From assembly GCA_947632555.1 (NCBI GenBank), contig CANRPU010000002.1, positions 153,390 through 217,389 on the forward strand: a stretch of DNA of 64,000 nt, in the 5' to 3' direction. Under the pieces are notes generated by a model. It did no database searches. It was given only the letters and a program-made list of their open reading frames with translations, and was not told the origin of the DNA. Positions 18,218 to 27,401 of the stretch are shown here, piece by piece (position 1 is the first letter of the stretch; the number at the start of each line of letters is the position of its first letter). Both the position numbers and the translations under genes were made by a program. The stretch comes from an uncultured Lachnospiraceae bacterium (GTDB taxonomy: Bacteria; Bacillota; Clostridia; Lachnospirales; Lachnospiraceae).

Positions 18218-19471
18218 ATGGTCATGACGGATTTGGAACTGATGGGAAAGAAAGCGGCGGAGGCCAAATACAGAGTGCAGGAACTGAGCGCGCGGGAAAA
18301 GGATCACGCTCTTTTGGCGGCAGCAGAAGCGCTGACCGCCAATACGGACAAGATCCTGCAGGCCAATGCCCTGGACATCGCGGCGGGAGAAGCCGCCGGC
18401 ATGCGCGAAGGGCTTTTGGACAGGCTGCGCCTGACGCCGGAGAGGATCCGGGCCATGGCGGAAGGGCTGGAACAGATCACCGCGCTGCCGGACCCCGTGG
18501 GGGAAGTGATGGAGCGTTTCACCCGCCCTAACGGCCTGGAGATCGAAAAAAGGAGAGTGCCGATAGGCGTCATCGGCATCATTTACGAATCCCGTCCCAA
18601 CGTGACGGCAGATGCGTTCGGGCTTTGTTTTAAAGCGGGGAACGCGGTGATCTTAAAGGGAGGAAGCGATGCCCTGCGTTCCAATACCGCTGTGGCGGAG
18701 GTACTGCGTAAGGCGCTGGGCGCGGAGGGAATACCGGAGGATGCCCTGCAGCTAATCACCGATACACAACGCAGCGTGACCGCCGCTTTTATGAAACTGG
18801 ACCGCTATGTGGATCTTCTGATCCCAAGGGGAGGAGCGGGACTGATCCGCAGCGTGCTGGAAAACAGCACCATTCCCGTGATCGAAACCGGGACCGGCAA
18901 CTGCCATATCTATGTGGACCGGGCCGCAGATTTGACCATGGCGGTCAATATAACCATCAACGCCAAGACACAGCGTATCGGGGTCTGCAACGCCTGCGAG
19001 TCGCTGGTGGTCCATGAGAGTGTGCGGGAACGTTTTCTGCCGGTGCTGGCGGAAGCGCTGCGGGCGCGCAAGGTGGAAATGCGGGGGGACGAAAGGGTAA
19101 GAGAGATCCTGGCGGACGCGAAAGCGGCAGAGGAAGAAGACTATGGAAAGGAATACCTGGATTATATTATTTCCATGAAGACCGTGGACAGCGTGGAAGA
19201 GGCCATCGCCCATATCAACCGGTACAATACCGGACATTCCGAGGCCATTATCACGGAAGATCCGAAAGCCGCGGAAAAGTTTTTAAACGGTGTGGACGCG
19301 GCCTGCGTCTACGTCAACGCCTCCACCCGTTTTACGGATGGTTTTGAGTTTGGTTTCGGGGCCGAGATCGGTATCAGCACCCAGAAGCTCCACGCCAGAG
19401 GACCCATGGGGCTGAAAGAACTGACCTCCTACAAATACGCGGTCAGAGGAAACGGGCAGATCAGGAGTTAA
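18218..19471 (+). CDS. proA: glutamate-5-semialdehyde dehydrogenase (gamma-glutamyl phosphate reductase)
   Basis: A 417-residue NADPH-dependent enzyme that reduces gamma-glutamyl phosphate to glutamate semialdehyde, the second step of proline synthesis. The aldehyde-dehydrogenase fold blocks are clear: [27 protein letters not shown], the catalytic cysteine in [14 protein letters not shown], and [20 protein letters not shown]. Start 18218 or 18224. A purine-rich GAAGAAGAGGAA precedes it. Together with proB at 16.7 kb it gives the first two steps; proC is not in the window. Confidence 0.96.
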   Translation: MVMTDLELMGKKAAEAKYRVQELSAREKDHALLAAAEALTANTDKILQANALDIAAGEAAGMREGLLDRLRLTPERIRAMAEGLEQITALPDPVGEVMERFTRPNGLEIEKRRVPIGVIGIIYESRPNVTADAFGLCFKAGNAVILKGGSDALRSNTAVAEVLRKALGAEGIPEDALQLITDTQRSVTAAFMKLDRYVDLLIPRGGAGLIRSVLENSTIPVIETGTGNCHIYVDRAADLTMAVNITINAKTQRIGVCNACESLVVHESVRERFLPVLAEALRARKVEMRGDERVREILADAKAAEEEDYGKEYLDYIISMKTVDSVEEAIAHINRYNTGHSEAIITEDPKAAEKFLNGVDAACVYVNASTRFTDGFEFGFGAEIGISTQKLHARGPMGLKELTSYKYAVRGNGQIRS

Positions 19472-19476
19472 GGAAT

Positions 19477-20922
19477 ATGCAGGACGGAAAAGAAAACTGG
19501 GCGGAAGCGGCTGCCAAAGCTCCCGCGAAAGAACCGGAACGGCAGTATTATTTTATGAAAAGGGCGGGAGCCCGCGCGGATGAGCTGGCCGGGCGGCTGG
19601 GACGCAGGCCCACCTTTCACGTAACGACTTTCGGCTGTCAGATGAACGCCAGGGATTCGGAAAAGCTCTGCGGCGTATTGGAAAGCGCCGGTTTTACGGA
19701 ATCGGAAGAGGAGAATGCGGACTTTGTGATCTTTAATACCTGCACTGTGCGGGACAACGCGGATCAGCGGGTATACGGCCGGTTGGGAGAACTGAAAGGA
19801 CTGAAAAAAAAGAAGCCTCATATGAAGATCGCGCTCTGCGGCTGTATGATGCAGGAACCTTCCGCGGTGGAAAAAATAAAAGAAAGCTACCGCTTCGTGG
19901 ATCTGATCTTCGGCACTCACAATATCTATAAATTTGCCGAGCTGCTGGATATGCTGTATGAAACCGACGGTATGCTCATAGACATCTGGCAGGATACCGA
20001 CAAGATCGTGGAAGATCTTCCGGTCAAAAGAAAATATCCTTTTAAATCCGGTATCAATATCATGTTTGGCTGCAATAATTTCTGCAGCTACTGTATCGTT
20101 CCCTATGTACGGGGCAGGGAGAGAAGCCGCGGCCCCAAAGATATTCTGCGTGAAATAGAGGCGCTGGCGGCGGACGGCGTGGTGGAGATCATGCTGCTGG
20201 GACAGAACGTCAATTCCTACGGAAAAAATCTTGAGGAACCTGTTACTTTCGCGGAACTTCTGCGGGAAGTGGAAAAAATAGACGGCATAGAGAGAATCCG
20301 GTTCATGACTTCCCATCCCAAGGATCTGTCGGAAGAACTGATACAGGTGATGAAAGGATCCAAAAAAATATGCCGGCATCTGCATCTCCCCCTCCAGGCA
20401 GGCTCCAACCGTATTTTAAAGGCGATGAACAGAGGCTATACCAAAGAGGAGTACATAGCCCTGGCAAAACACATCCGGGAAGAGATCCCGGATATGGCTC
20501 TGACCACGGACCTGATCGTGGGATTTCCGGGAGAAACGCCGGAAGATATAGAAGAAACCATCGCGGTGGTAAAGGAAGTGGAATATGACAACGCCTTTAC
20601 CTTTATCTATTCCAGACGGACGGGAACGCCGGCGGCTTCCATGGAACAGGTACCGGAAGCGGTGGTGAAACAGGGATTTGACAAGCTGCTGAAAACGGTG
20701 CAGGATACGGCCAGAGAAAGGATAAAACGTTATCAGGGACAGGTGATGGAAGCGCTGGTGGAGGAAGTCAACGGGCAGGATGCCTCTCTTCTGACCGGGC
20801 GGCTGTCCAACAATACCATGGTGCATTTCGCGGGGCCCGTTTCCCTGATAGGGAAGATCGTCAGGGTGAGGCTGACGGAGTGCAGGGGATTTTACTATCT
20901 GGGAGAAATGGAAGAATCCTGA
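19477..20922 (+). CDS. miaB: tRNA-2-methylthio-N6-dimethylallyladenosine synthase MiaB
   Basis: A 481-residue radical SAM methylthiotransferase that converts i6A37 to ms2i6A37 in tRNAs reading UNN codons. The N-terminal UPF0004 domain supplies cysteines (TFGCQMN, NTCTVRD, CGCMMQE), the radical SAM cluster is CNNFCSYC (about 199-206) followed by VPYVRGRERSR, and a TRAM domain ends the protein. miaA, which makes the i6A substrate, lies at 27.4 kb. An N-terminal extension of about 45 residues precedes the domain. The last 28 bases overlap the convergent minus-strand gene. Confidence 0.96.
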   Translation: MQDGKENWAEAAAKAPAKEPERQYYFMKRAGARADELAGRLGRRPTFHVTTFGCQMNARDSEKLCGVLESAGFTESEEENADFVIFNTCTVRDNADQRVYGRLGELKGLKKKKPHMKIALCGCMMQEPSAVEKIKESYRFVDLIFGTHNIYKFAELLDMLYETDGMLIDIWQDTDKIVEDLPVKRKYPFKSGINIMFGCNNFCSYCIVPYVRGRERSRGPKDILREIEALAADGVVEIMLLGQNVNSYGKNLEEPVTFAELLREVEKIDGIERIRFMTSHPKDLSEELIQVMKGSKKICRHLHLPLQAGSNRILKAMNRGYTKEEYIALAKHIREEIPDMALTTDLIVGFPGETPEDIEETIAVVKEVEYDNAFTFIYSRRTGTPAASMEQVPEAVVKQGFDKLLKTVQDTARERIKRYQGQVMEALVEEVNGQDASLLTGRLSNNTMVHFAGPVSLIGKIVRVRLTECRGFYYLGEMEES

Positions 20923-22643
20923 ATCTTGTAAAGATATATGCCGTAATAGCTGTCCGGCGTTTGGAAGGGTTCTTCCCGCAGCAGCTTAAGTCCGGCTTCC
21001 TCCGCGTTTTCAATATATGCCGCGGAGAATATATAATCGCAGCCTAAGCGGGCAAGGGCCCGGGTGTCGATCCGCAGTTCCCGGAAAACGAAACTGTCTT
21101 TTTGTAACTGGCAGCTGCCGCCGGTTTCGTGCGAGGTAAGATAACAGCGGTTGCCCCAGGTATCGAAATATACCCGGATCCAGTCGTTGAGAGCAAGTTC
21201 CGGCGCGATCACTTCCCGGAACGCGTGCTTGTAGGAAAGAGAATAATTGTTGGAATAGCCGTCCACGCAGTAAAATCCGTGATACAGGGCGGCAGCGGGC
21301 TCAATGCCCAGACTGGCCACTTTGTATTCGTCCTTTTCCAGACCTTCCGCGGTACGGATATATTCTTCCGCCTGTTCCAGGATGCCGATGGCGTAATAGT
21401 CGGAATAGCTCATGGTGTTGTAACCGGGCATGAGGAGATTCTGGATACAGGGTTTGACAAAGGTCATTTTCAGGTTGTGGAATGAGAGGATAGCTAAAAA
21501 GGCGAAACCCAGCGCACAGGCAGGGACTTTCCATTCCCGGCGGAGCTTTGGCAGTACGCGCAGACACATGGCGAGCGCCGTGTACCAGAGCAGCGGCGCC
21601 GTCCAGAGGACGCGTTCCAGCTGGAAGGAGCCCAGGGAACCCAGGCGGTTTCTTAGCAGGACGCCGGCAAGGCTGTTCCAGAAAGCGGAAACGCCGCACA
21701 GAAGAAAGATCAGCAGCAGATCCCCCGCGAGCAGGCGCAGAAGCCGCGCGATACGGGCTTCCAGATGTCCGCGCAGGAAAATGCCTGTGAAGAGCACGAA
21801 AACGGAAAGAGCCAGGATCCATATATGATTGTCGCGGCAGTGCTGCTCATTCTGCAGGAAAAAGGTCTTCAGGGAATCCGCGAAAGGAACCGCCGCGAGA
21901 ACAAATTCGCTTCTGTGGGAAATTTCTCCGCCGGAGAAAAACAGCTGGGAAAGCAGAGGAAGATTTTCCGCCAGATAAACGCCGAGCATCAGAAACAGGC
22001 CGCCTGTCAGGGCGGTTTTTTCTTTTCCCTTCCCCTTGATCCAGAGAAAAATATTGGCGGCGGTCAAAAAACCGAGCCAGATAAAGCCGCAGAGGACGAG
22101 AGATGACATCATGGCGTAAAAAGCCAGGTAAAGCAGGCAGAGCTTTCTGCGGCGCCGTTGATACAAAAGGCAGATACAGTACAGCAGCATGGGCATGCCG
22201 TACTGGGACAGGCCGTATACAGGCAGGAACGGAAGAAACGCGTATAAAAGCGCCGTGATCAAGCTGACGGGGGAGCTTTCGGTGAGAAATCCGGCGAGAA
22301 GGAACATACCGGTGTAGGCCGTAAGCTGGCCGAGGAGCTGTAAAAGCAGATAGGCGGCAAAAGGCGGCAGCAGCCGGAAGAACAGGACCGCGAACGGAGC
22401 GGGGGGACACAAAGAAGTCTTGGATGCCCCGTTTAAAAATTCAGGGATCAGGCCGTTTCCGGAGAACAGGTATTTTGCCTGGTATATATAGCCGATCATT
22501 TCCCCGTCCAGCTGGTCATGATAGGGAATGACCGATCTTTCACCCAGAATCCAGAAAGGAAGCTGGGAAAGAAGCACCAGAACAAAACCGGTAATAAATA
22601 TCTGTTTTTGGGAAAAACGGGAGAATAACCTTTTTGCCGGCAT
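20895..22643 (-). CDS. multi-pass membrane protein, YkoS/DUF6044-like
   Basis: A 582-residue protein with about 10-12 hydrophobic segments over residues 15-400, and a soluble C-terminal part of about 170 residues that includes LGIEPAAALYHGFYCVDGYSNNY. A periplasm-facing loop with IPYHDQLDGEMIGYIYQAKYL recalls YkoS/DUF6044 proteins and, more loosely, GT-C glycosyltransferase-like proteins such as YfhO. Activity is unknown. AAAGGAG (read on the minus strand) precedes the ATG. It is the only minus-strand gene before 51 kb, wedged between miaB and mutS. Confidence 0.65.
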   Translation of the reverse strand: MPAKRLFSRFSQKQIFITGFVLVLLSQLPFWILGERSVIPYHDQLDGEMIGYIYQAKYLFSGNGLIPEFLNGASKTSLCPPAPFAVLFFRLLPPFAAYLLLQLLGQLTAYTGMFLLAGFLTESSPVSLITALLYAFLPFLPVYGLSQYGMPMLLYCICLLYQRRRRKLCLLYLAFYAMMSSLVLCGFIWLGFLTAANIFLWIKGKGKEKTALTGGLFLMLGVYLAENLPLLSQLFFSGGEISHRSEFVLAAVPFADSLKTFFLQNEQHCRDNHIWILALSVFVLFTGIFLRGHLEARIARLLRLLAGDLLLIFLLCGVSAFWNSLAGVLLRNRLGSLGSFQLERVLWTAPLLWYTALAMCLRVLPKLRREWKVPACALGFAFLAILSFHNLKMTFVKPCIQNLLMPGYNTMSYSDYYAIGILEQAEEYIRTAEGLEKDEYKVASLGIEPAAALYHGFYCVDGYSNNYSLSYKHAFREVIAPELALNDWIRVYFDTWGNRCYLTSHETGGSCQLQKDSFVFRELRIDTRALARLGCDYIFSAAYIENAEEAGLKLLREEPFQTPDSYYGIYLYKIQDSSISPR

Positions 22644-22684
22644 AGCCGCTCCTTTCTGACCGATAACCGTATCCTGACAGTATC

Positions 22685-22713
22685 ATTATAATAAAACCCA
22701 AAAGTGAATGCAA
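22685..22713 (-). promoter_or_regulatory. promoter of the minus-strand membrane protein gene
   Basis: Read on the minus strand: TTGCAT (22713-22708), a 17-base spacer, and TATAAT (22690-22685). The -10 is a perfect match, the -35 only fair. It is back to back with the mutS promoter, only 14 bases apart at the -35 elements. Confidence 0.65.
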
Positions 22714-22727
22714 GTACGCGGGGGAGA

Positions 22728-22756
22728 TTTACAATAACCATATTTTGTAGTATAAT
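22728..22756 (+). promoter_or_regulatory. sigma-A-type promoter of mutS-mutL-miaA
   Basis: TTTACA at 22728-22733, a 17-base spacer, TATAAT at 22751-22756. Start expected near 22763, just before a perfect inverted repeat. Confidence 0.8.
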
Positions 22757-22764
22757 GACCATAT

Positions 22765-22783
22765 GTACGCATATGTTGCGTAC
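22765..22783. promoter_or_regulatory. 7-bp inverted repeat at the mutS transcription start
   Basis: GTACGCA (22765-22771), five bases, TGCGTAC (22777-22783): a perfect 7-bp inverted repeat that would begin at about +2 of the mutS transcript. It could be an operator or a 5'-end RNA hairpin. The flanking CATATG repeats add symmetry. Confidence 0.5.
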
Positions 22784-22817
22784 AGACCGGCAAATGATAA
22801 GAACAGGAGAAAAAGAA

Positions 22818-25475
22818 GTGGCGGAATTTACTCCCATGATGCAGAAATATCTGGAAACGAAAAAGGAATACCAGGACTGTATTCTTTTCTACAGATTGGG
22901 CGATTTTTACGAAATGTTTTTTGAGGATGCGCTGACGGCATCCAAGGAGCTGGAAATAACCCTGACCGGAAAGGACTGCGGGCAGGAAGAAAGGGCGCCT
23001 ATGTGCGGCATACCCTACCATGCGGTGGAAGGGTACCTGAACAAGCTGATCAGCAAGGGCTATAAGGTGGCCATCTGTGAGCAGGTGGAAGATCCCAAAA
23101 CGGCCAGGGGACTGGTAAAGCGGGAAGTCGTGCGGATCGTGACCCCCGGCACCAATATGGATATGCAGGCGCTGGAGGAATCCCGGAACAATTACCTGAT
23201 GTGCGTGACCTATATACAGTCCGGTATCGGGATCTCCCTGGCGGACGTGTCCACGGGTGATTTCTTCGCCACAGAGGTCGAGGACCTGAAAAAACTTACG
23301 GACGAGATCATGAAATACCAGCCCAAGGAGATCATATGCAACGACGCCTTTTTGGTCAGCGGCATGGATATGGAGGAACTGAAGGGCCGGCTGGGGATTT
23401 CCGTCTACGCGCTGGAGCCCCACTTTTTTGAGGACGATGCGGCGCAGAAGTGTCTGACGCGGCATTTTAACGTGCGTACTCTGACAGGGCTGGGACTGGA
23501 GGATTTTCCTGTAGGTACCATCGCGGCGGGGGCTTTGCTGCAGTATTTGTACGATACGCAGAAAACCTCCCTGAGCCACATTCGGCATATCCATCCCTAC
23601 ATAGCCAGCAGATATATGCTTCTGGACGCTTCTACCAGACGGAATCTGGAGCTGTGTGAAACGCTGAGGGAAAAACAGAAGAGGGGATCCCTGCTCTGGG
23701 TACTGGACAAGACCAAAACCGCCATGGGCGGGCGGACCTTAAGGAGTTATCTGGAACAGCCCCTGTTGGAAAAGAAAGAGATCGAAAAACGGCTGGATGC
23801 GGTGGAGGAGCTTTCTGAAAATCCCGTTTCCCGTGAAGAGATCCGGGAATATTTAAATCCTGTTTATGATCTGGAAAGACTGCTTGGCCGTATCAGCTAC
23901 AAAACCGCCAATCCCAGGGATATGATCGCTTTCCGCAATTCCCTGGAAATGCTTCCTTACATCAGGCAGGTGATGAAATGTTTTCAAAAAGAGATCCTGA
24001 CGGAAGTCAGGGAAGAGATCGACGGACTGGAGGATATCCATTCGCTGCTCGCGGCGGCCATTGAAGAGGATCCGCCTCTGTCCATCCGGGAAGGCGGCAT
24101 CATAAAGGACGGCTTCGACCAGGATATCGACAGATTAAGAAGCGCCAAGCGGGACGGGAAAAAGTGGCTGGCGGAGCTGGAAAATGAAGACCGGGAGCGG
24201 ACCGGGATCAAAAACCTGAAGATCAAATACAACAAAGTTTTCGGCTATTATTTTGAGGTGACAAATTCCTACAAAAGCCTGGTTCCGGAAGATTATATGC
24301 GGAAGCAGACACTGGCCAACGCGGAGAGGTATACCACCCCCCGGTTAAAAGAGCTGGAGGATACCATACTGAACGCGGAGGACAAACTCTATACGCTGGA
24401 GTATGAACTGTTCTGCCAGATCAGGGATTCCGTGGCGAAGGAAACGGAACGTATCCAAAAAACGGCCAAAGCCATCGCAAGGCTGGATGTGTTCGCTTCC
24501 CTTTCCCTGACGGCCGAACGGAACGGTTATGTGCGTCCGAAGCTGAACGAAAAGGGGATTATCGACATCAAGGACGGCCGCCATCCGGTTGTGGAGCAGA
24601 TGATAGAAAACGATATGTTCATTTCCAACGATACCTATCTGGACAACGGCAGTCACTGTATAGCGGTCATCACGGGACCCAATATGGCGGGAAAATCCAC
24701 TTATATGCGCCAGACGGCCCTGATCGTTCTGATGGCCCAGGTCGGGTGCTTTGTGCCGGCCAAAAGCGCCGATATCGGCATTGTGGACAGGATCTTTACC
24801 AGAGTGGGCGCTTCCGATGACCTGGCCAGCGGGCAGTCCACTTTTATGGTGGAGATGAACGAGGTGGCCAATATCCTGCGCAACGCTACCGCGGACAGTC
24901 TGCTGATCTTAGACGAGATCGGAAGAGGGACCTCCACGTTCGACGGCCTTGCCATTGCCTGGGCGGTGATCGAGCACATCAGCAGCCGCAAGCTGCTGGG
25001 CGCGAAGACCCTTTTTGCCACCCATTATCATGAACTGACAGAGCTGGAAGGCAAGATCGGCAATGTGAACAATTACTGCATCGCGGTCAAGGAACAGGGG
25101 GACGATATCGTTTTTCTGCGTAAGATCATCAGGGGCGGAGCGGACAAAAGCTACGGCATTCAGGTGGCGAAGCTGGCGGGAGTGCCGGATATGGTCATCG
25201 ACCGGGCAAAAGAGATCGTGGCGCGGCTCTTGGACAATGACATTACCGAAAAGGTACAGAGTATCGCGGTGGATACCGGCGGGGAGAAAAAGAGCGGCAG
25301 AACGGAACATCTGGACGAAGTGGATATGGCGCAGATGTCGCTGTTTGATACGGTCAGGGACGAAGATATCCTGGCGGAGCTGGAGGCGGCGGATATCAGC
25401 AACATGACCCCGCTGGACGCGCTCAATACCCTGTACCGGCTGCAGAGTAAATTAAAGAATCGCTGGCAGGGATAG
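22818..25475 (+). CDS. mutS: DNA mismatch repair protein MutS
   Basis: An 885-residue mismatch-recognition ATPase. The mismatch-reading Phe-X-Glu is in RLGDFYEMFFEDA near the N-terminus; connector, lever and clamp domains follow. Walker A GPNMAGKST (about 617-625), Walker B LLILDEIGRGTSTFDG and TLFATHYHEL mark the ATPase. GTG at 22818 was chosen: AGGAG lies 8 bases upstream and the product starts MAEFTPMMQ, as in relatives. The longer frame from 22704 would begin upstream of its own promoter. mutL follows 15 bases later. Confidence 0.97.
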   Translation: MAEFTPMMQKYLETKKEYQDCILFYRLGDFYEMFFEDALTASKELEITLTGKDCGQEERAPMCGIPYHAVEGYLNKLISKGYKVAICEQVEDPKTARGLVKREVVRIVTPGTNMDMQALEESRNNYLMCVTYIQSGIGISLADVSTGDFFATEVEDLKKLTDEIMKYQPKEIICNDAFLVSGMDMEELKGRLGISVYALEPHFFEDDAAQKCLTRHFNVRTLTGLGLEDFPVGTIAAGALLQYLYDTQKTSLSHIRHIHPYIASRYMLLDASTRRNLELCETLREKQKRGSLLWVLDKTKTAMGGRTLRSYLEQPLLEKKEIEKRLDAVEELSENPVSREEIREYLNPVYDLERLLGRISYKTANPRDMIAFRNSLEMLPYIRQVMKCFQKEILTEVREEIDGLEDIHSLLAAAIEEDPPLSIREGGIIKDGFDQDIDRLRSAKRDGKKWLAELENEDRERTGIKNLKIKYNKVFGYYFEVTNSYKSLVPEDYMRKQTLANAERYTTPRLKELEDTILNAEDKLYTLEYELFCQIRDSVAKETERIQKTAKAIARLDVFASLSLTAERNGYVRPKLNEKGIIDIKDGRHPVVEQMIENDMFISNDTYLDNGSHCIAVITGPNMAGKSTYMRQTALIVLMAQVGCFVPAKSADIGIVDRIFTRVGASDDLASGQSTFMVEMNEVANILRNATADSLLILDEIGRGTSTFDGLAIAWAVIEHISSRKLLGAKTLFATHYHELTELEGKIGNVNNYCIAVKEQGDDIVFLRKIIRGGADKSYGIQVAKLAGVPDMVIDRAKEIVARLLDNDITEKVQSIAVDTGGEKKSGRTEHLDEVDMAQMSLFDTVRDEDILAELEAADISNMTPLDALNTLYRLQSKLKNRWQG

Positions 25476-25490
25476 CCGGAAAGGAACAAT

Positions 25491-27395
25491 ATGGCGAAAA
25501 TTCAGGTACTGGATTCCAAAACAATTGACAAGATAGCGGCGGGAGAAGTGGTGGAACGGCCTTCCAGCGTGGTAAAGGAACTGGTGGAAAACGCCATGGA
25601 TGCCGGAAGCACCTGTATCACTGTGGAGATCAGGGACGGCGGGATCTCCTTTATCCGGGTTACGGACAACGGCAGCGGCATAGAAGCCTCTCAGGTCCGC
25701 AGCGCCTTTCTGCGCCACGCTACCAGCAAGATCTCTTCCGCGGAAGAACTGCATGACATCAAGAGTCTGGGATTCAGGGGAGAGGCGCTTTCCAGCATCG
25801 CGGCGGTAGCCAGGGTGGAGCTGATCAGCAAGACCAGGGAGGCGTTGAGCGGAGTCCGTTATCTATGCGAAGGAGCCGCGGAAACGGCATACGGCGAAGT
25901 GGGCGCGCCGGACGGCACGACCATTCTGGTCCGGAACCTGTTTTTCAATACGCCGGTACGGCGAAAGTTTTTAAAGCAGCCCCAGACGGAGGGCAGCTGC
26001 ATTGTGGATCTGATGGAGCGCATGGCTTTGTCCAGGCCGGATATTTCTTTCAGACTGACGGTCAACGGACAGATGAAGTTCCATACTTCCGGCAGCGGTG
26101 ACTTAAAGGAGGTCATTTACCGCGTATACGGCAGGGAAACCGCGGGAAATCTGGTGCCGGTAGAGGCAGAAACGGATGGCATCGCGCTTTCCGGCTATCT
26201 GGGCAAGCCGGTGCTGAACCGCTCCAACCGCAATTTTGAAAATTACTACATCAACGGCAGATATATCAAGAGCACGCTGTTGGCGAAGGCAATCGAAGAA
26301 GGGTACAGCCAATACCTGATGCAGCATAAATTTCCCTTTACGGTGATGCATTTTTCCGTGGATACCCAGATGGTGGATGTCAATGTGCATCCGGCGAAAA
26401 TGGAGGTGCGATTTACCGAAGGAGAGCGGTTGTACCGTTTTGTTTCGCAAGCCGTGGCGGATGCGCTGAAACAGAAAGAAATGATCCCGGAAGCGGTGCT
26501 TTCGGATGGCCCGGATGACGCTTCCCCGGCAGATACAGAGGGCAGATCTGTCCCTTCACGGAAGGAGTCCGTACCGGAGCCCTTTGAAAAAGTCCGGAGC
26601 CGGCAGTATCAGGTGATGGAAGAAATGAAATATGAGCCGGAAAAACCAAGAATGCAGGATTCCTTGCAAAATCCCGTGTGGAACCGGTCAAAGGAACCGG
26701 AAAATATCCGTGAAAAAGAGAAAAATGCAGGATTTCCTGTAGAAAAAGCTGTTTTTCCAACAGATGCCGCAAAACAGCTTTCCCTGTTTGAGGAAAAACT
26801 GCTTACCCGGGAAAACAGGAAGGAGTACCGGATCCTGGGACAGATCTTTGACACTTACTGGCTTATGGTATTTCAGGACAAGCTGTTGATCGTGGACCAG
26901 CACGCGGCCCATGAAAAGGTCAAATACGAAAGGCTGATCAAACAGTTTCGGGAAAAGAGTGTCATGTCGCAGAGCCTGAATCCTCCCATTGTGGTGAGCC
27001 TGACGGCCGGGGAGGAACAGGTGCTTTTAAAATACGGGAACGTCTTTGCCGGGCTGGGTTTTGAAATAGAGGAGTTCGGAGGCAGTGAATACGCCCTGCG
27101 CGGCGTTCCGGAGGACCTCTACGGATGCGGAGAAAAAGAATTGTTCCTGGAGGTTTTGGACGAGCTTTCGGAAGCGCCCGCGGGCAGGCAGCCCGCGGTG
27201 GTGGAAGAAAAGCTGGCTTCCATGGCGTGCAAGGCCGCCGTAAAGGGAAACAGCAGCCTGCGGCAGGCCGAGATGGAAGCGCTGCTGGATGAGCTGCTGA
27301 CGCTGGAAAACCCTTATAACTGCCCGCACGGCAGGCCCACCATCATTTCCATGAGCAAGTATGAGATCGAAAAGAAATTTAAGCGGATTGTGTAG
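25491..27395 (+). CDS. mutL: DNA mismatch repair protein MutL
   Basis: A 634-residue GHKL ATPase linking mismatch recognition to strand incision. N-terminal motifs are VKELVENAMDAGS, DNGSGI and GFRGEALSSI. A poorly conserved, charged linker (about 335-445) joins the C-terminal domain. That domain carries the endonuclease motif DQHAAHEKVKYE (about 467-478) and a late CPHGRP, so it is predicted to be a nicking MutL as in organisms without MutH. The frame ends 6 bases before miaA. Confidence 0.97.
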   Translation: MAKIQVLDSKTIDKIAAGEVVERPSSVVKELVENAMDAGSTCITVEIRDGGISFIRVTDNGSGIEASQVRSAFLRHATSKISSAEELHDIKSLGFRGEALSSIAAVARVELISKTREALSGVRYLCEGAAETAYGEVGAPDGTTILVRNLFFNTPVRRKFLKQPQTEGSCIVDLMERMALSRPDISFRLTVNGQMKFHTSGSGDLKEVIYRVYGRETAGNLVPVEAETDGIALSGYLGKPVLNRSNRNFENYYINGRYIKSTLLAKAIEEGYSQYLMQHKFPFTVMHFSVDTQMVDVNVHPAKMEVRFTEGERLYRFVSQAVADALKQKEMIPEAVLSDGPDDASPADTEGRSVPSRKESVPEPFEKVRSRQYQVMEEMKYEPEKPRMQDSLQNPVWNRSKEPENIREKEKNAGFPVEKAVFPTDAAKQLSLFEEKLLTRENRKEYRILGQIFDTYWLMVFQDKLLIVDQHAAHEKVKYERLIKQFREKSVMSQSLNPPIVVSLTAGEEQVLLKYGNVFAGLGFEIEEFGGSEYALRGVPEDLYGCGEKELFLEVLDELSEAPAGRQPAVVEEKLASMACKAAVKGNSSLRQAEMEALLDELLTLENPYNCPHGRPTIISMSKYEIEKKFKRIV

Positions 27396-27401
27396 GAGAG
27401 T

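Noticed and set aside
22704..22817. N-terminal extension of mutS to 22704
   Set aside because: It begins upstream of the -35 and transcription start; GTG 22818 has a proper ribosome binding site and the family N-terminus.
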